Assembly: GCA_004195045.1 (NCBI GenBank)
Contig: SGBC01000001.1
Location: forward strand, 62,001 to 126,000
Source: Candidatus Acididesulfobacter guangdongensis
GTDB lineage: Bacteria; SZUA-79; Acidulodesulfobacterales; Acidulodesulfobacteraceae
Direction: 5' to 3'
Length of the DNA stretch: 64,000 nucleotides
Of this stretch, positions 49,022 to 57,976 are shown one piece after another. The notes under the pieces were generated by a model, which saw only the letters and a list, made by a program, of their open reading frames with translations, did not search any database and was not told the DNA's origin. How positions within the stretch are numbered: the stretch's first letter is position 1; the number at the start of each line of letters is the position of its first letter. The position numbers were made by a program, and so were the translations under genes.

Positions 49022-49600
49022 ATGGAAAAAATCATTCGCTCAAGATTTAATGAATCGAAAGAAATAAATCGTCTTATTTCAGAAAATAACGATATTATAA
49101 ATAAAATACAAAAATTTGCAGAAGTGATTATAGAAAGTTACAAAAACGGCGGTAAACTTTTCATAGCCGGAAACGGCGGCTCAGCAGCCGATTCTCAGCA
49201 TATAACCGCAGAATTAGTCTCAAGATTTTATAAAGAAAGAAAGGCGCTGCCTGCAGAATCGTTGAACGTCAATACGTCAAACTTAACTGCAATAGCAAAC
49301 GATTATGATTTTTCGGAAGTTTTCTCAAGACAGCTTGAAGCAAACGCAAAAGAAGGAGATATTTTTTTAGGTATATCTACATCGGGAAATTCTAAAAATA
49401 TAATAAAAGCATTGAAAATATCGAAAGACATGAATATCGCAACATTGGGTTTTACCGGAAAAGGCGGCGGCGAAATGGCGGAGATGTGCGACAATATAAT
49501 AATGGTGCCGTCCTCAAATACTCCAAGGATTCAAGAATACCACATAACAATAGGACATATTATATGCGAGCTTGTCGAATCTTCATTGTTTCCTGACTGA
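49022..49600 (+). CDS. gmhA: Phosphoheptose isomerase (SIS domain)
   Basis: 192 residues. SIS-domain protein: FIAGNGGSAADSQHITAELVSRFYKERKALPA, ANDYDFSEVFSRQLEA and GISTSGNSKNIIKAL are GmhA-specific. Converts sedoheptulose-7-phosphate to manno-heptose-7-phosphate for LPS core. Its 160-bp leader carries two copies of CGGCAAAAACAAATAA (48932-48947 and 48971-48986). No other heptose gene is in the window. Confidence 0.93.
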   Translation: MEKIIRSRFNESKEINRLISENNDIINKIQKFAEVIIESYKNGGKLFIAGNGGSAADSQHITAELVSRFYKERKALPAESLNVNTSNLTAIANDYDFSEVFSRQLEANAKEGDIFLGISTSGNSKNIIKALKISKDMNIATLGFTGKGGGEMAEMCDNIIMVPSSNTPRIQEYHITIGHIICELVESSLFPD

Positions 49601-49842
49601 TGCGAGCTTCTACGACCTTATTACGCCGGCAAAAAATTACCGGCAATTACAGTAAAGCCGCTTGCGTCAGCTATGGGAGAATGTCAATACAATAGATTTA
49701 ATAAGAATAACTGCCCAAACAAACTATTTTTGTCTCAGGCACTGTCTAAGAAATAACCGAATGCAGCGATAAACAATAAATGCAATTATAATAAATTATA
49801 ATATTTGCTCAGCAGCGCCATGCTTATTAATTCAAAATAAAA

Positions 49843-51372
49843 TCAAAACGGTGACAAATCCGATATATTAGCGGTTTCAAACAGAGAAGAATATAGTTTC
49901 ATAGCATATAAATCAGTCATCCCGCTTATATAATCCGCACATATTTTGTATAATTTGTCTTCGTTGTATTCATCGTAAAAACCGTTATTATAAAGTTCCT
50001 GAAAATCATCCGGATAAAGTTTCAGAGTCTCATCTTCTTCGCCTTCATAGTTTCCTCTTGAGGAAAATTTGTCAAATAATTTGATTAAGATATGCTTGGC
50101 TTTATTTCTATTAAATAAAATATTTCGATTCTCCATTATCAATTTATATGAAATAGTTTTTAACGCTTGAATTTCTTCATTTATATTATTTTTCCCAACG
50201 ACGCTGTACTTATAAGAATAATCGTTTGCAGTATCCAATCCCGGAATTCCGTCTTCTATTAAATTAAAAAAATTAAAAAGTTCTGAATTATTATCGGCAG
50301 ATTTTAAAAAAATGTTATTGTTAGATAGGAAATTAGCAGATTTAAAAATTCCTTTTCTTTCGGTTATATCGATATTAACTATAAATTTTGATATATAATT
50401 TGAAAAAAATTCTTTTAATTTCATTTTTATTTCAAGCTGCGGCATTTTTGTAGTATTTATTTTAAAAATATTACCTAAATTACTGAAAAAAACATCAATG
50501 CTTTTTTTATTTTTTTCATTAGCGTCAAATTTTATTTTATTATACCCGTTAATATCGACTAATTTGGATTCCACTCCGTCCTCAAGGTCGTGCGTAGCAT
50601 AGGCTATATCATCTGCCGCGTTTAGAATCTGGCACTCTAAGCTCCTCGTCAATTCAAAGAAATATTCTTTAACGGAGCTGTTTGCGTTTAACAAATTATA
50701 ATTATTTTTTATAAAATATATAAATTCGTCTCCATGCAGCCTTCTTAAAATAAATTCGTCTGAATCATATATAAAATGTTTTTTTTTATCGGAAAATTTA
50801 AAGGGGAGTTTATATTTAAGTATTCCGTCAATAGTTTTAAGGCATGGATTAAGTCCGCACAGTCTTATTTTTCCGTCATTACCATTGTCGTATAATTTTT
50901 TTTCCAGAAAATTAAGTATTCTAATATTCTGTCCGTTAGCTTCAAAACCGCATCTGCCTTCCGTCAATTCAGATAGCTTAGAGTTTATGATTTCTTCGCC
51001 GAGATGACCGAAAGGCGGATGCCCTATATCATGGGCCAGGGCTATTGCTTCTATAAGATCAAGACTGATATTCAGTCCGTGTTTGTTATTAATGTTAGCA
51101 GCAATAGCACGCGCTATCTGAGATACTTCAAGTGAATGGGTAAGCCTGGTTCTATAATAATCAAGAGTGAACACCCCGAAAACCTGCGTTTTATTTCTTA
51201 ATCTTCTAAAGGAACTTGAATGTATTATTCTATCCCTGTCTATCTGAAAAGGATTTCTTAATGAAGGCTCCTTTTTTTTATAGCTGCAGTCGTCAAAAAC
51301 CCGTTCCGCATTAAAATAAATTTTATCTTTTCCGCTGCCGCCGTCCGCAAAATTATAATAAGATTCGATCAT
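49843..51372 (-). CDS. dgt: Deoxyguanosinetriphosphate triphosphohydrolase family (HD domain)
   Basis: 509 residues. HD-domain motifs: RDRIIHSSSFRRLRNKTQVF, RTRLTHSLEVSQIARAIA, ALAHDIGHPPFGHLGEE and the later ILNAADDIAYATHDLEDG. Hydrolyses dNTPs to nucleosides and triphosphate. The C-terminal half is diverged and Asn/Lys-rich, so which dNTP is preferred cannot be stated. Single minus-strand gene between gmhA and the DksA-type gene. Confidence 0.9.
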   Translation of the reverse strand: MIESYYNFADGGSGKDKIYFNAERVFDDCSYKKKEPSLRNPFQIDRDRIIHSSSFRRLRNKTQVFGVFTLDYYRTRLTHSLEVSQIARAIAANINNKHGLNISLDLIEAIALAHDIGHPPFGHLGEEIINSKLSELTEGRCGFEANGQNIRILNFLEKKLYDNGNDGKIRLCGLNPCLKTIDGILKYKLPFKFSDKKKHFIYDSDEFILRRLHGDEFIYFIKNNYNLLNANSSVKEYFFELTRSLECQILNAADDIAYATHDLEDGVESKLVDINGYNKIKFDANEKNKKSIDVFFSNLGNIFKINTTKMPQLEIKMKLKEFFSNYISKFIVNIDITERKGIFKSANFLSNNNIFLKSADNNSELFNFFNLIEDGIPGLDTANDYSYKYSVVGKNNINEEIQALKTISYKLIMENRNILFNRNKAKHILIKLFDKFSSRGNYEGEEDETLKLYPDDFQELYNNGFYDEYNEDKLYKICADYISGMTDLYAMKLYSSLFETANISDLSPF

Positions 51373-51769
51373 TTAAAAACTGCCTCATTATTGATAATTA
51401 ATATCGATATGTTTAGATTTCACTCTAAAAAACTTGCTTTTATTTTTTATTTTATTTTTTAATAAATATATTTTTTTTATTAAATCAATTAATCTAAATA
51501 AAACTAAAAAACTTGCTTTTATTTTTTAATAAATATATACTAAATCAAAAATTTTTTTTAAATTTTAAAAATATAATACAATAATAATACAAAACAATTA
51601 TATTTACAAATATTATATATATATGCGGCTTATTTAAAAGCTGCATTACATACTTATTTGTTCAGTGAATTTAATATCATATATACAGTGAATTTAATAT
51701 CTAAATTTTGCTAAACGCCGAATGCTGTGTTTAAAAAAATATTTAAGAATACATTATTAAGGAGACATT
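51373..51769. other. Divergent dgt-dksA intergenic region, 397 bp
   Basis: Very AT-rich, no gene. It holds two imperfect direct repeats (51424-51547) and a perfect 16-bp direct repeat (51663-51678 and 51686-51701). AGGAG at about 51760 serves the plus-strand gene. Confidence 0.55.
51424..51547. repeat. Imperfect direct repeat upstream of dgt
   Basis: CTAAAAAACTTGCTTTTATT starts copies at 51424 and 51504; the second is shorter by about 20 bases in its T-rich middle. Both end TAAATCA. Confidence 0.8.
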
Positions 51770-52306
51770 ATGACGACGGAACAAAAAATTGCGAATAAAG
51801 AAGCTAAAAATATAGACGTGCTGCATGAAGACGCTGCGGATTTAATCGAGTCGGGCGACCCTGATTTCACGCCGGAAGAACTCGCTGCAATAAAACAAAA
51901 TTTAATTGCAATGAGAAAAGCTCTTTTAAAAGAAATAGATATGAGCATTAAGGAGGGTTCTTCTAAAGACACTACTGAACCAAGCGGAGATATATACGAT
52001 ATTTCCTCAAATGAAAGAGACCGTGAATTGTCTTATATGCTTGGCGATAGAGAAAGAAACAAATTGAGAGAAATAGATAACGCAATTTCTAAAATTGAAG
52101 ACGGAACATATGGCATATGCGATGAATGCGGAGAAATTATTTCTAAAAAAAGATTGTCGGTTATTCCTTATTCTAATCTATGCATAGCCTGTAAATCAAA
52201 AATAGAAAAAGAAGAAAAAGAGAAGTTAAACGACAGCTATTCCGATAATTTTAATGCGATAGCAATTTTAGACGAAGATACGACATATAATCATACGGAA
52301 GAATAA
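51770..52306 (+). CDS. DksA/TraR-family C4 zinc-finger protein
   Basis: 178 residues. N-terminal coiled coil, then GTYGICDECGEIISKKRL and NLCIACKSK, the four-cysteine zinc finger (C-x2-C...C-x2-C). DksA-type proteins bind RNA polymerase in the secondary channel. The Asp pair at the coiled-coil tip is not clear, so activity may differ from DksA. Preceded by AAGGAGAC. Its last 16 bases overlap the end of the peptide-ABC ATPase gene, tail to tail. Confidence 0.82.
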   Translation: MTTEQKIANKEAKNIDVLHEDAADLIESGDPDFTPEELAAIKQNLIAMRKALLKEIDMSIKEGSSKDTTEPSGDIYDISSNERDRELSYMLGDRERNKLREIDNAISKIEDGTYGICDECGEIISKKRLSVIPYSNLCIACKSKIEKEEKEKLNDSYSDNFNAIAILDEDTTYNHTEE

Positions 52307-53289
52307 TACGGAAAAAAACAATTTACCTGAACATCTCCGTTTTCTTTTAGCTCTGGTTCATTATTAACACATTTGTCTTCTCTTCTGCCGCATAACTTAT
52401 AATATACGCAGCCTCGGCTATTTTTTTCAATTCCTGCGTTTATATTGTTTACATTAATATTTCCGGCATCAGCAAATTGCAATATATTTTTTGGACCGTA
52501 TGCCAGAATCGATTCTAATAAGACTTTTGAATAGGGATGCAGAGGACCGTCGAAAAATTTATCTACAGGGGATATTTCCATGATTTTTCCGCCGTACATG
52601 ACACAGACTTTATCAGCCATATGTCTCACTAATCTTAAATCGTGGGTTATAAATATATAAGTAAGATTATTTTTTTCATGTAAATCTAAAAGCAGATTTA
52701 ATATCTGAGCTGAAACAGAAACGTCAAGAGCTGACACCGGCTCATCGAGCACAAGAAGTTCGGGATTAACCGATAAACTTCTTGCTATAGATATTCTCTG
52801 CCGCTGCCCTCCTGATAACTCATGCGGAAATTTGAAAACATAATTTTCATCTAACCCTACTTTTTTAAGCATCTGCATTGAATATTGCAGAGCATCTTTT
52901 TTTTTAATGATTTTATTTTTTATTGCCGGCAACGATACAATTTTATAAATCTTTTTTTTGGGATTTAGCGAAGAATACGGGTCTTGGAACACTATCTGAA
53001 TTTTTTTTCTCAAATCTAATTTTTTTAAATTATAATTTAATATATTGCCTTTATAAAAAATTTCACCGGAAGACCTGTTTGTAAGTCCTAAAATTAATTT
53101 TGACAATGTCGATTTCCCGCACCCTGTTTCGCCGACAATTGAAAAAATATCGCCTTTGTAAACCTTAAAAGAGACATTGTCTACAGCTTTTATAATATTT
53201 TTTTTAAAATTAAATAACGAACTATAGCCGGAATAATGTTTACTCAGCTTATTGATGCTTAACACCTCAGAATCCTTGCCGTTATCCAT
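52291..53289 (-). CDS. Peptide ABC transporter ATP-binding protein (OppF/DppF type)
   Basis: 332 residues. Walker A GETGCGKSTLSKL near 55, signature ELSGGQRQRISIA, Walker B LLVLDEPVSALDVS, His switch ITHDLRL. The C-terminal region has CVYYKLCGRREDKC and a later Cys, the conserved cysteines of the oligopeptide C-terminal extension, which bind an iron-sulfur cluster in characterised DppD-type proteins. Energises uptake of peptides or nickel. No permease or binding protein is nearby. Confidence 0.9.
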   Translation of the reverse strand: MDNGKDSEVLSINKLSKHYSGYSSLFNFKKNIIKAVDNVSFKVYKGDIFSIVGETGCGKSTLSKLILGLTNRSSGEIFYKGNILNYNLKKLDLRKKIQIVFQDPYSSLNPKKKIYKIVSLPAIKNKIIKKKDALQYSMQMLKKVGLDENYVFKFPHELSGGQRQRISIARSLSVNPELLVLDEPVSALDVSVSAQILNLLLDLHEKNNLTYIFITHDLRLVRHMADKVCVMYGGKIMEISPVDKFFDGPLHPYSKVLLESILAYGPKNILQFADAGNINVNNINAGIEKNSRGCVYYKLCGRREDKCVNNEPELKENGDVQVNCFFPYYSSV

Positions 53290-53372
53290 AAAATAGAGTT
53301 ATAGAATTATATAGTTGTAGAGTTATAGAGTTATATTATTATAATTATAATATAGATATAATATAATATAGA

Positions 53373-53430
53373 TACAATATAGATATATTGCAATTATATA
53401 GTTAATTATAATGTAATAATTAGCTATATA
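53373..53430. repeat. Hairpin repeat, left copy
   Basis: 58-bp unit starting TACAATATAGATATATTGCA. Its second half folds into a hairpin with arms TTATATAGTTAA and TTAGCTATATAA (one G-T pair). The matching copy is at 53491-53548; the family A short palindrome lies between. Confidence 0.8.
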
Positions 53431-53440
53431 AGAAAGAAAA

Positions 53441-53463
53441 GAAAAGGTGTCAGACACCTTTTC
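53441..53463. repeat. Short palindrome GGTGTCAGACACC, third copy
   Basis: GAAAAGGTGTC-A-GACACCTTTTC, same as the pair at 25761-25836. Followed by the 20-bp box in reverse orientation at 53471-53490. Confidence 0.9.
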
Positions 53464-53470
53464 CGAGTAA

Positions 53471-53490
53471 CTTTCTATTGCAGGATTAAA
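53471..53490 (-). repeat. Dispersed box, reverse copy
   Basis: CTTTCTATTGCAGGATTAAA, the reverse complement of the TTAATCCTGCAATAG box. Confidence 0.85.
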
Positions 53491-53548
53491 TACAATATAG
53501 ATATATTGCAATTGCATAGCTAAATATAATTTAATAATTAGCTATGCA
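53491..53548. repeat. Hairpin repeat, right copy
   Basis: 58-bp unit like 53373-53430. A 14-bp-arm perfect inverted repeat AATTGCATAGCTAA / TTAGCTATGCAATT spans 53510-53551. Two base pairs of the stem differ from the left copy by paired changes. Confidence 0.85.
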
Positions 53549-53557
53549 ATTCTTTTA

Positions 53558-54544
53558 TTATATATTTACGCATCTTGCAAATCTCCCACTGCCTAATTTT
53601 AACAGCGGAATTTCATTTAAACATCTTTCGGTCTTTTTAAAACATCTGCTGTAAAACCGGCATTTTCCCGATTTAAAATCACTCTGGCTCAATGAACCAG
53701 GAATTACAAAAAGTCTTTCACGCGGAGCATAATCTTTTGATAAACCTGGAACTGATTTCGTTAAAGATATTGAATACGGATGCGCCGGATTATTTATTAT
53801 ATCTTCAGTTAAGCCATATTCCATAATTTGTCCTGCGTAAAATACTATCGTTTTATCAGAAATATTTCTTGCAATGCTTAAATCGTGCGTTATAAATAAT
53901 ACGCTGACATTTTTTTCGAACCGCATTTTTTCAATCAGGGCAAGAACCTGAAGCGAAGTTTTTACGTCTAATGCTGTCGTCGGTTCATCGGCGACAAGCA
54001 CAGCCGGCTCAAGCACCATTGCCATTGCAATCATAACTCTCTGCCTCATTCCTCCCGACAGTTCATGAGGATAAGAATTAAAACGGGCTTTTCCGTCAAT
54101 CCTCATAAGTTCAAGATAATGTATCGCAATGTCGCAGGCATCTTTTTTTTTCATTTTTTTATGCGCTAAAATTGCTTCAATGATTTGATCTCCTACTTTT
54201 ATAACAGGATTTAACGAAACATTGGGGTCTTGAAAAATCATTGAAATTAAACGCCCTCTTACACCGCTTAATTGATTCTCTTTTAATTTTACAATATCAA
54301 CTTTTTCAAAACCGCCCGAATCTGATATTGATATACTGCCTGATGAAATCTCGGATATGTAAGGAGGATTAAGCCTCATTAGCGATAAGCCTAAAAAAGA
54401 CTTTCCGCTTCCGGATTCGCCCACAACGGCAATTATTTCTCCATTTTGAACGCTGAATGAAACGGAATCTGCAACATTGAAGAATTCTTTTTTTTTAAAA
54501 TCTGTATAAAGTTTTACGGTCAAATCGTCAATTATCAAACTCAT
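53558..54544 (-). CDS. Peptide ABC transporter ATP-binding protein (OppD/DppD type)
   Basis: 328 residues. Walker A GESGSGKSFLGLSLMRL near 38, signature ELSGGMRQRVMIAMAM, Walker B LVADEPTTALDVKT, His switch ITHDLSIARN. The C-terminus keeps CRFYSRCFKKTERC and a final Cys, as in oligopeptide transporter ATPases. The partner OppF-like gene follows after 268 bases of repeats. argS lies upstream and no permease or solute-binding gene is next to either. Confidence 0.9.
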   Translation of the reverse strand: MSLIIDDLTVKLYTDFKKKEFFNVADSVSFSVQNGEIIAVVGESGSGKSFLGLSLMRLNPPYISEISSGSISISDSGGFEKVDIVKLKENQLSGVRGRLISMIFQDPNVSLNPVIKVGDQIIEAILAHKKMKKKDACDIAIHYLELMRIDGKARFNSYPHELSGGMRQRVMIAMAMVLEPAVLVADEPTTALDVKTSLQVLALIEKMRFEKNVSVLFITHDLSIARNISDKTIVFYAGQIMEYGLTEDIINNPAHPYSISLTKSVPGLSKDYAPRERLFVIPGSLSQSDFKSGKCRFYSRCFKKTERCLNEIPLLKLGSGRFARCVNI

Positions 54545-54550
54545 TGTGAC

Positions 54551-54616
54551 ATTTTTATTATATTATTTTTATATTTTTATTATATTATTTTATATTTTTA
54601 TTATATTATTGTATCG
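54551..54616. repeat. AT-rich tandem repeat upstream of the OppD-like gene
   Basis: Three units of about 22 bp (ATTTTTATTATATTATTTTT type) in the gap between argS and the ATPase gene. Confidence 0.75.
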
Positions 54617-54641
54617 TTTTTATATTATTTTTATATTATTT

Positions 54642-57056
54642 TTACATTTTTTTTAGAATAGGCACAGATAATAAATTCAGACCGGACTCAAGAATTATTT
54701 TTACCGAAATAAGAAACATAATCCTGCTGTACACAAAATCAGGTTCAAGATTCATAAGTTTATAATTTTGATAATAGCTGTTAAAAAGTGCGGCTACATC
54801 TAATAAATATGAGCTTATTGCGGATGGCTCATCATGAGATGCCGCATCTTTTATTATATCTTCAAACAAAGACAGATGCTTAACAATTTCAAATACTAAA
54901 TTAAAATCATGGTCGTTTATGCTGCAAAAATCTTTTTTTTCCGCATCTGCAATAATATTAGAAAACGTTTCAGAAGTATACGGATTTTCTATTTTAATTT
55001 TAAATGAATATTCTTTATTCAGCTTTTCAATAAGACTATTTATTCTGGCGACTGAATATTGCAAATACGGACCTGTCTGCCCTTCGAAAGAAAGTACATT
55101 GTCCCAATTAAAATTTACATCAACATTGCGCCGTGTCTTGAGGTCGTTAAATATTACAGCTCCCACGCCGACTTTTAACGCTATGTCATCAATATCAGCA
55201 TCGGCATCAGTACTGACATTAGCACTGACATCAGACGAAGCAATAGACATACCGTTTTCCGACTTATCGGCAGCGCTGACGTTTGACGTATATTGTTTAT
55301 CTGCCTTAAGTTTCAGCAGCGCTTTTTCTTTAGCTTCATTAATATAGTCTTCTAAAAATACGAGATTGCCTTTTCTTGTGGACATTCCTATTATTCTGCC
55401 AAATTTTATATGATGCAGTTTGCCTGAAATTTCGGAAGCATATCTAAAAAATAAATCAGAATCGATTGCCGTATTTAAATTTATACTATCATATTGTTCA
55501 ATCTGTTTATTATTTTTAATAATTTTAAATATATTAAACAACTGGCTGAAATGGAGAGACTGCTCTGAGCCCACGACATACAGCATTTTATCAAATTTAA
55601 ACTTTTTAAATCTCAGCATAGCAGTAGCAATATCGCGAGAAAGATAAAGCGTTGTTCCGTCGCTTTTTGCGATTAAAGCAGGTGTTTTTTCCATAGGAAT
55701 TATAACGGCATCCATACTTCTTTCCGCAATCTTTGTTTCCAATAATATATTTACAAGATTAACGGCGATTTTTGACGCTTGAGACTCCCCTTCGTAAAAA
55801 TCAAAAGATACATTGATTATATTATAAATGCGCTTAAATTCTTTTATGCTTAATTTTCTGAATAATTTCCATAAATATAATTCGCCGGAAATCTCTTTAC
55901 CGGCGGTTTCATTTTTATCTTCATCTCTGCTTTTATATTCGTCTCTACCTTTATCTCCATCTCTGTCTTTATCTTCATATTCTTTAGTATTATCGTATTT
56001 ACGCTCCTCAGCGCTATATTCTCTAAAATTGTCATTGCAGAAGTTATAAACATCGCCATTGATATTATTATCATAGTTGTCTAAATCATCTGCAATATCG
56101 TCAAACAGTTCAGATACATCATCTATTCCAATAATTGATTGCTCAAGTTTTTTAAATCTGAGCCTTGCTTCATCATCAAGCTCAGGGTTATTTTCCGATT
56201 CAGAATGAAATTTTACATACAATTTATATAAAAACTTTATGGGGTCGTTTTTAAATTCAGTTAAATCAAGATTAGCATTTCTGAAACGGCAGAATGCGGT
56301 TATCAGCTTTCCGAATTGCGTTCCAAAGTCTCCAAGATAGTTTATTTTTACAGTCTTGTACCCGCAAAAATCATAAATACGCGCGAGACTCATACCTATG
56401 ACGGTCGACCTTAAATGTCCTACGCCGAAAGGTTTTGCTATATTTGGAGAAGAAAAATCTATTATTACCGTTTTGCCTTTCCCTGAATAGTTTCTGCCGT
56501 AATTATTTTTTTCGGCTAATATTTCTGTAATAATATAATTGGCAAATTTCTGTTTGTTAACATAAAAATTAATATATGCCCCTTTAGCATCGGCGGAAAC
56601 AAAATATTGCTTAAAATTTTTTAATATATCATTATTATCATTGTCATTATTATTATCATTATTATTATTATTTGTAATTTTATCTATTTCTGCTGCATTA
56701 TTGTCAGGCAGGTTAATTATATATGAATATATGAAATCGACTATTTTATTTGCAAGAGCTTCGGGCTCTCCTTTGAAACCGTTCTGTTTTAAATAATATG
56801 AAGGAATGCAATAATCACCGTAAGACGCATCCGGCGGCAGCTTAATGAGTTTTTCGATTTCGGCGGTATCAATCTTGCTTAAATCAATATTTGTATTAAA
56901 ATATATACTGTTTTTATTTTCTTTATCTTTGGCGGCATTTTCATCTTTATCGGAGCCTAAGTTTTCAATTAATTCTTTATTTATTATGATAAGATAAACA
57001 ATAAGAACTAAATTAAATTTAAAAATATTACCTGATGATTCAGCTGTTTCCGTCAT
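54642..57056 (-). CDS. argS: Arginyl-tRNA synthetase, enlarged by inserts
   Basis: 804 residues against about 550-590. The core is all present: the N-terminal Add-1 segment (LPPDASYGDYCIPSYYL near 73-89), HIGH motif SPNIAKPFGVGHLRST (GVGH at about 211-214), KMSKS-like FGRIIGMSTRKGN, and the class I Arg anticodon domain with GQTGPYLQYSVARI. Low-complexity inserts sit at about 118-147, 310-385 and 600-635, with a charged N-terminal tail of about 45 residues. Charges tRNA-Arg. The motifs look intact, so the enzyme is likely functional. Confidence 0.95.
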   Translation of the reverse strand: MTETAESSGNIFKFNLVLIVYLIIINKELIENLGSDKDENAAKDKENKNSIYFNTNIDLSKIDTAEIEKLIKLPPDASYGDYCIPSYYLKQNGFKGEPEALANKIVDFIYSYIINLPDNNAAEIDKITNNNNNDNNNDNDNNDILKNFKQYFVSADAKGAYINFYVNKQKFANYIITEILAEKNNYGRNYSGKGKTVIIDFSSPNIAKPFGVGHLRSTVIGMSLARIYDFCGYKTVKINYLGDFGTQFGKLITAFCRFRNANLDLTEFKNDPIKFLYKLYVKFHSESENNPELDDEARLRFKKLEQSIIGIDDVSELFDDIADDLDNYDNNINGDVYNFCNDNFREYSAEERKYDNTKEYEDKDRDGDKGRDEYKSRDEDKNETAGKEISGELYLWKLFRKLSIKEFKRIYNIINVSFDFYEGESQASKIAVNLVNILLETKIAERSMDAVIIPMEKTPALIAKSDGTTLYLSRDIATAMLRFKKFKFDKMLYVVGSEQSLHFSQLFNIFKIIKNNKQIEQYDSINLNTAIDSDLFFRYASEISGKLHHIKFGRIIGMSTRKGNLVFLEDYINEAKEKALLKLKADKQYTSNVSAADKSENGMSIASSDVSANVSTDADADIDDIALKVGVGAVIFNDLKTRRNVDVNFNWDNVLSFEGQTGPYLQYSVARINSLIEKLNKEYSFKIKIENPYTSETFSNIIADAEKKDFCSINDHDFNLVFEIVKHLSLFEDIIKDAASHDEPSAISSYLLDVAALFNSYYQNYKLMNLEPDFVYSRIMFLISVKIILESGLNLLSVPILKKM

Positions 57057-57197
57057 TTTACGCTAAGTTTTCCGATTTTAAAGTTGTATTATTTTATTTA
57101 TATATAATTATGCTATTTTATACAAAAAACACAAAAAATAAAAGTTAATAATTTAATAAACTCAATTTAAAATTAATTATGCAAATGTGAATATTTA

Positions 57198-57219
57198 CTT
57201 TAATCCTGCAATAGAAAAT
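57198..57219 (+). repeat. Dispersed box, forward copy
   Basis: CTTTAATCCTGCAATAG box with AAAAT following, nine bases before family A copy 3, the same arrangement as at 47961-47992. Confidence 0.85.
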
Positions 57220-57228
57220 CATCTGTTC

Positions 57229-57319
57229 GGAAAAGATGTCAGATTAATTTTTTTGCAAATATTTTCTTTGTTAATTAAACTACTCCATACGCAAAAAAAT
57301 AAAATCTGACACCTTTTCC
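57229..57319. repeat. 91-bp palindromic repeat, family A, copy 3
   Basis: Like copies 1 and 2, with GATGTC in place of GGTGTC in the left arm. The interior TTTTGCAAATATTTTCTTTG segment is identical to the other copies. Confidence 0.9.
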
Positions 57320-57634
57320 TTATAACCCATTGATATTATTATATTTTATTTTTTATTTTGCAGTCCGCATAGACATTTCTATTGCCTCATAAATATAGTA
57401 ATATCAATGTGTTGCTGATAATTATGGTGAAGTTGGGTTAAGAATATAAATTAAAAATTTTATTTCTAATTTATCCTTTTATCTGATAAAATATAAATAT
57501 ATATAATATATTTTAAAGTGCATGGTGCCAAACAATATTGTTGAGTTGCGATACGGATTATAATACGGTAGAATCAGCAATAAAATATGACGGCTGCAAA
57601 ATTGTAATACAAAAAAGAAAGAGGTGAATATAAA

Positions 57635-57847
57635 TTGAGCACTAATAAAAACGATAATGAAAATATAGACGAAAACGGCGCTAAATACATATGTCAGGCG
57701 TGCCCGTACATTTACGATCCTGCAAAAGGAGATCCTGAAGGCGGCATTCCGCCGGGTACTCCTTTTGAAGACATACCGGATGACTGGGTTTGTCCTATCT
57801 GTCTTGTTGACAAAACACATTTTGTTCAGCTTAAAGACAAGAAATAG
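57635..57847 (+). CDS. Rubredoxin-like protein with altered cysteine knuckles
   Basis: 70 residues from TTG at 57635, after AGAGGTG. N-terminal 17 residues are Asn/Asp/Glu-rich. The rubredoxin core has [10 protein letters not shown] and [11 protein letters not shown]: all four iron-binding cysteines are kept, but the glycines that normally follow each CxxC pair are Pro and Leu. It would hold a single Fe ion and transfer electrons in the cytoplasm. The canonical rubredoxin gene follows after 129 bases. Confidence 0.85.
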   Translation: MSTNKNDNENIDENGAKYICQACPYIYDPAKGDPEGGIPPGTPFEDIPDDWVCPICLVDKTHFVQLKDKK

Positions 57848-57862
57848 TTTGCGTTATATGAT

Positions 57863-57884
57863 ATTTTCTATCGCAGGGTTAAGG
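57863..57884 (-). repeat. Dispersed box, reverse copy between the rubredoxin genes
   Basis: ATTTTCTATCGCAGGGTTAA with two changes from consensus. Confidence 0.7.
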
Positions 57885-57976
57885 CATATAGTTCAGTTTG
57901 ATATTATTTAAATTTTAAATATTATTTAATTTATATTATTAAATTTAATTTAATTCAATTAAATGGAGATTATTAG

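Larger units (their letters stand above)
57057..57634. other. Divergent argS-rubredoxin intergenic region, 578 bp
   Basis: Largest gap in the window. It holds the dispersed box (57198-57219), family A repeat copy 3, and a weak promoter-like pair for the rubredoxin genes (TTGTTG at 57538-57543, TATAAT at 57559-57564, 15-bp spacer). No gene was recognised. Confidence 0.6.

Noticed and set aside
49617-49650. Rho-independent terminator after gmhA
   Set aside because: GCCGG/CCGGC inverted repeat is present (about 49624-49643), but no T run follows.
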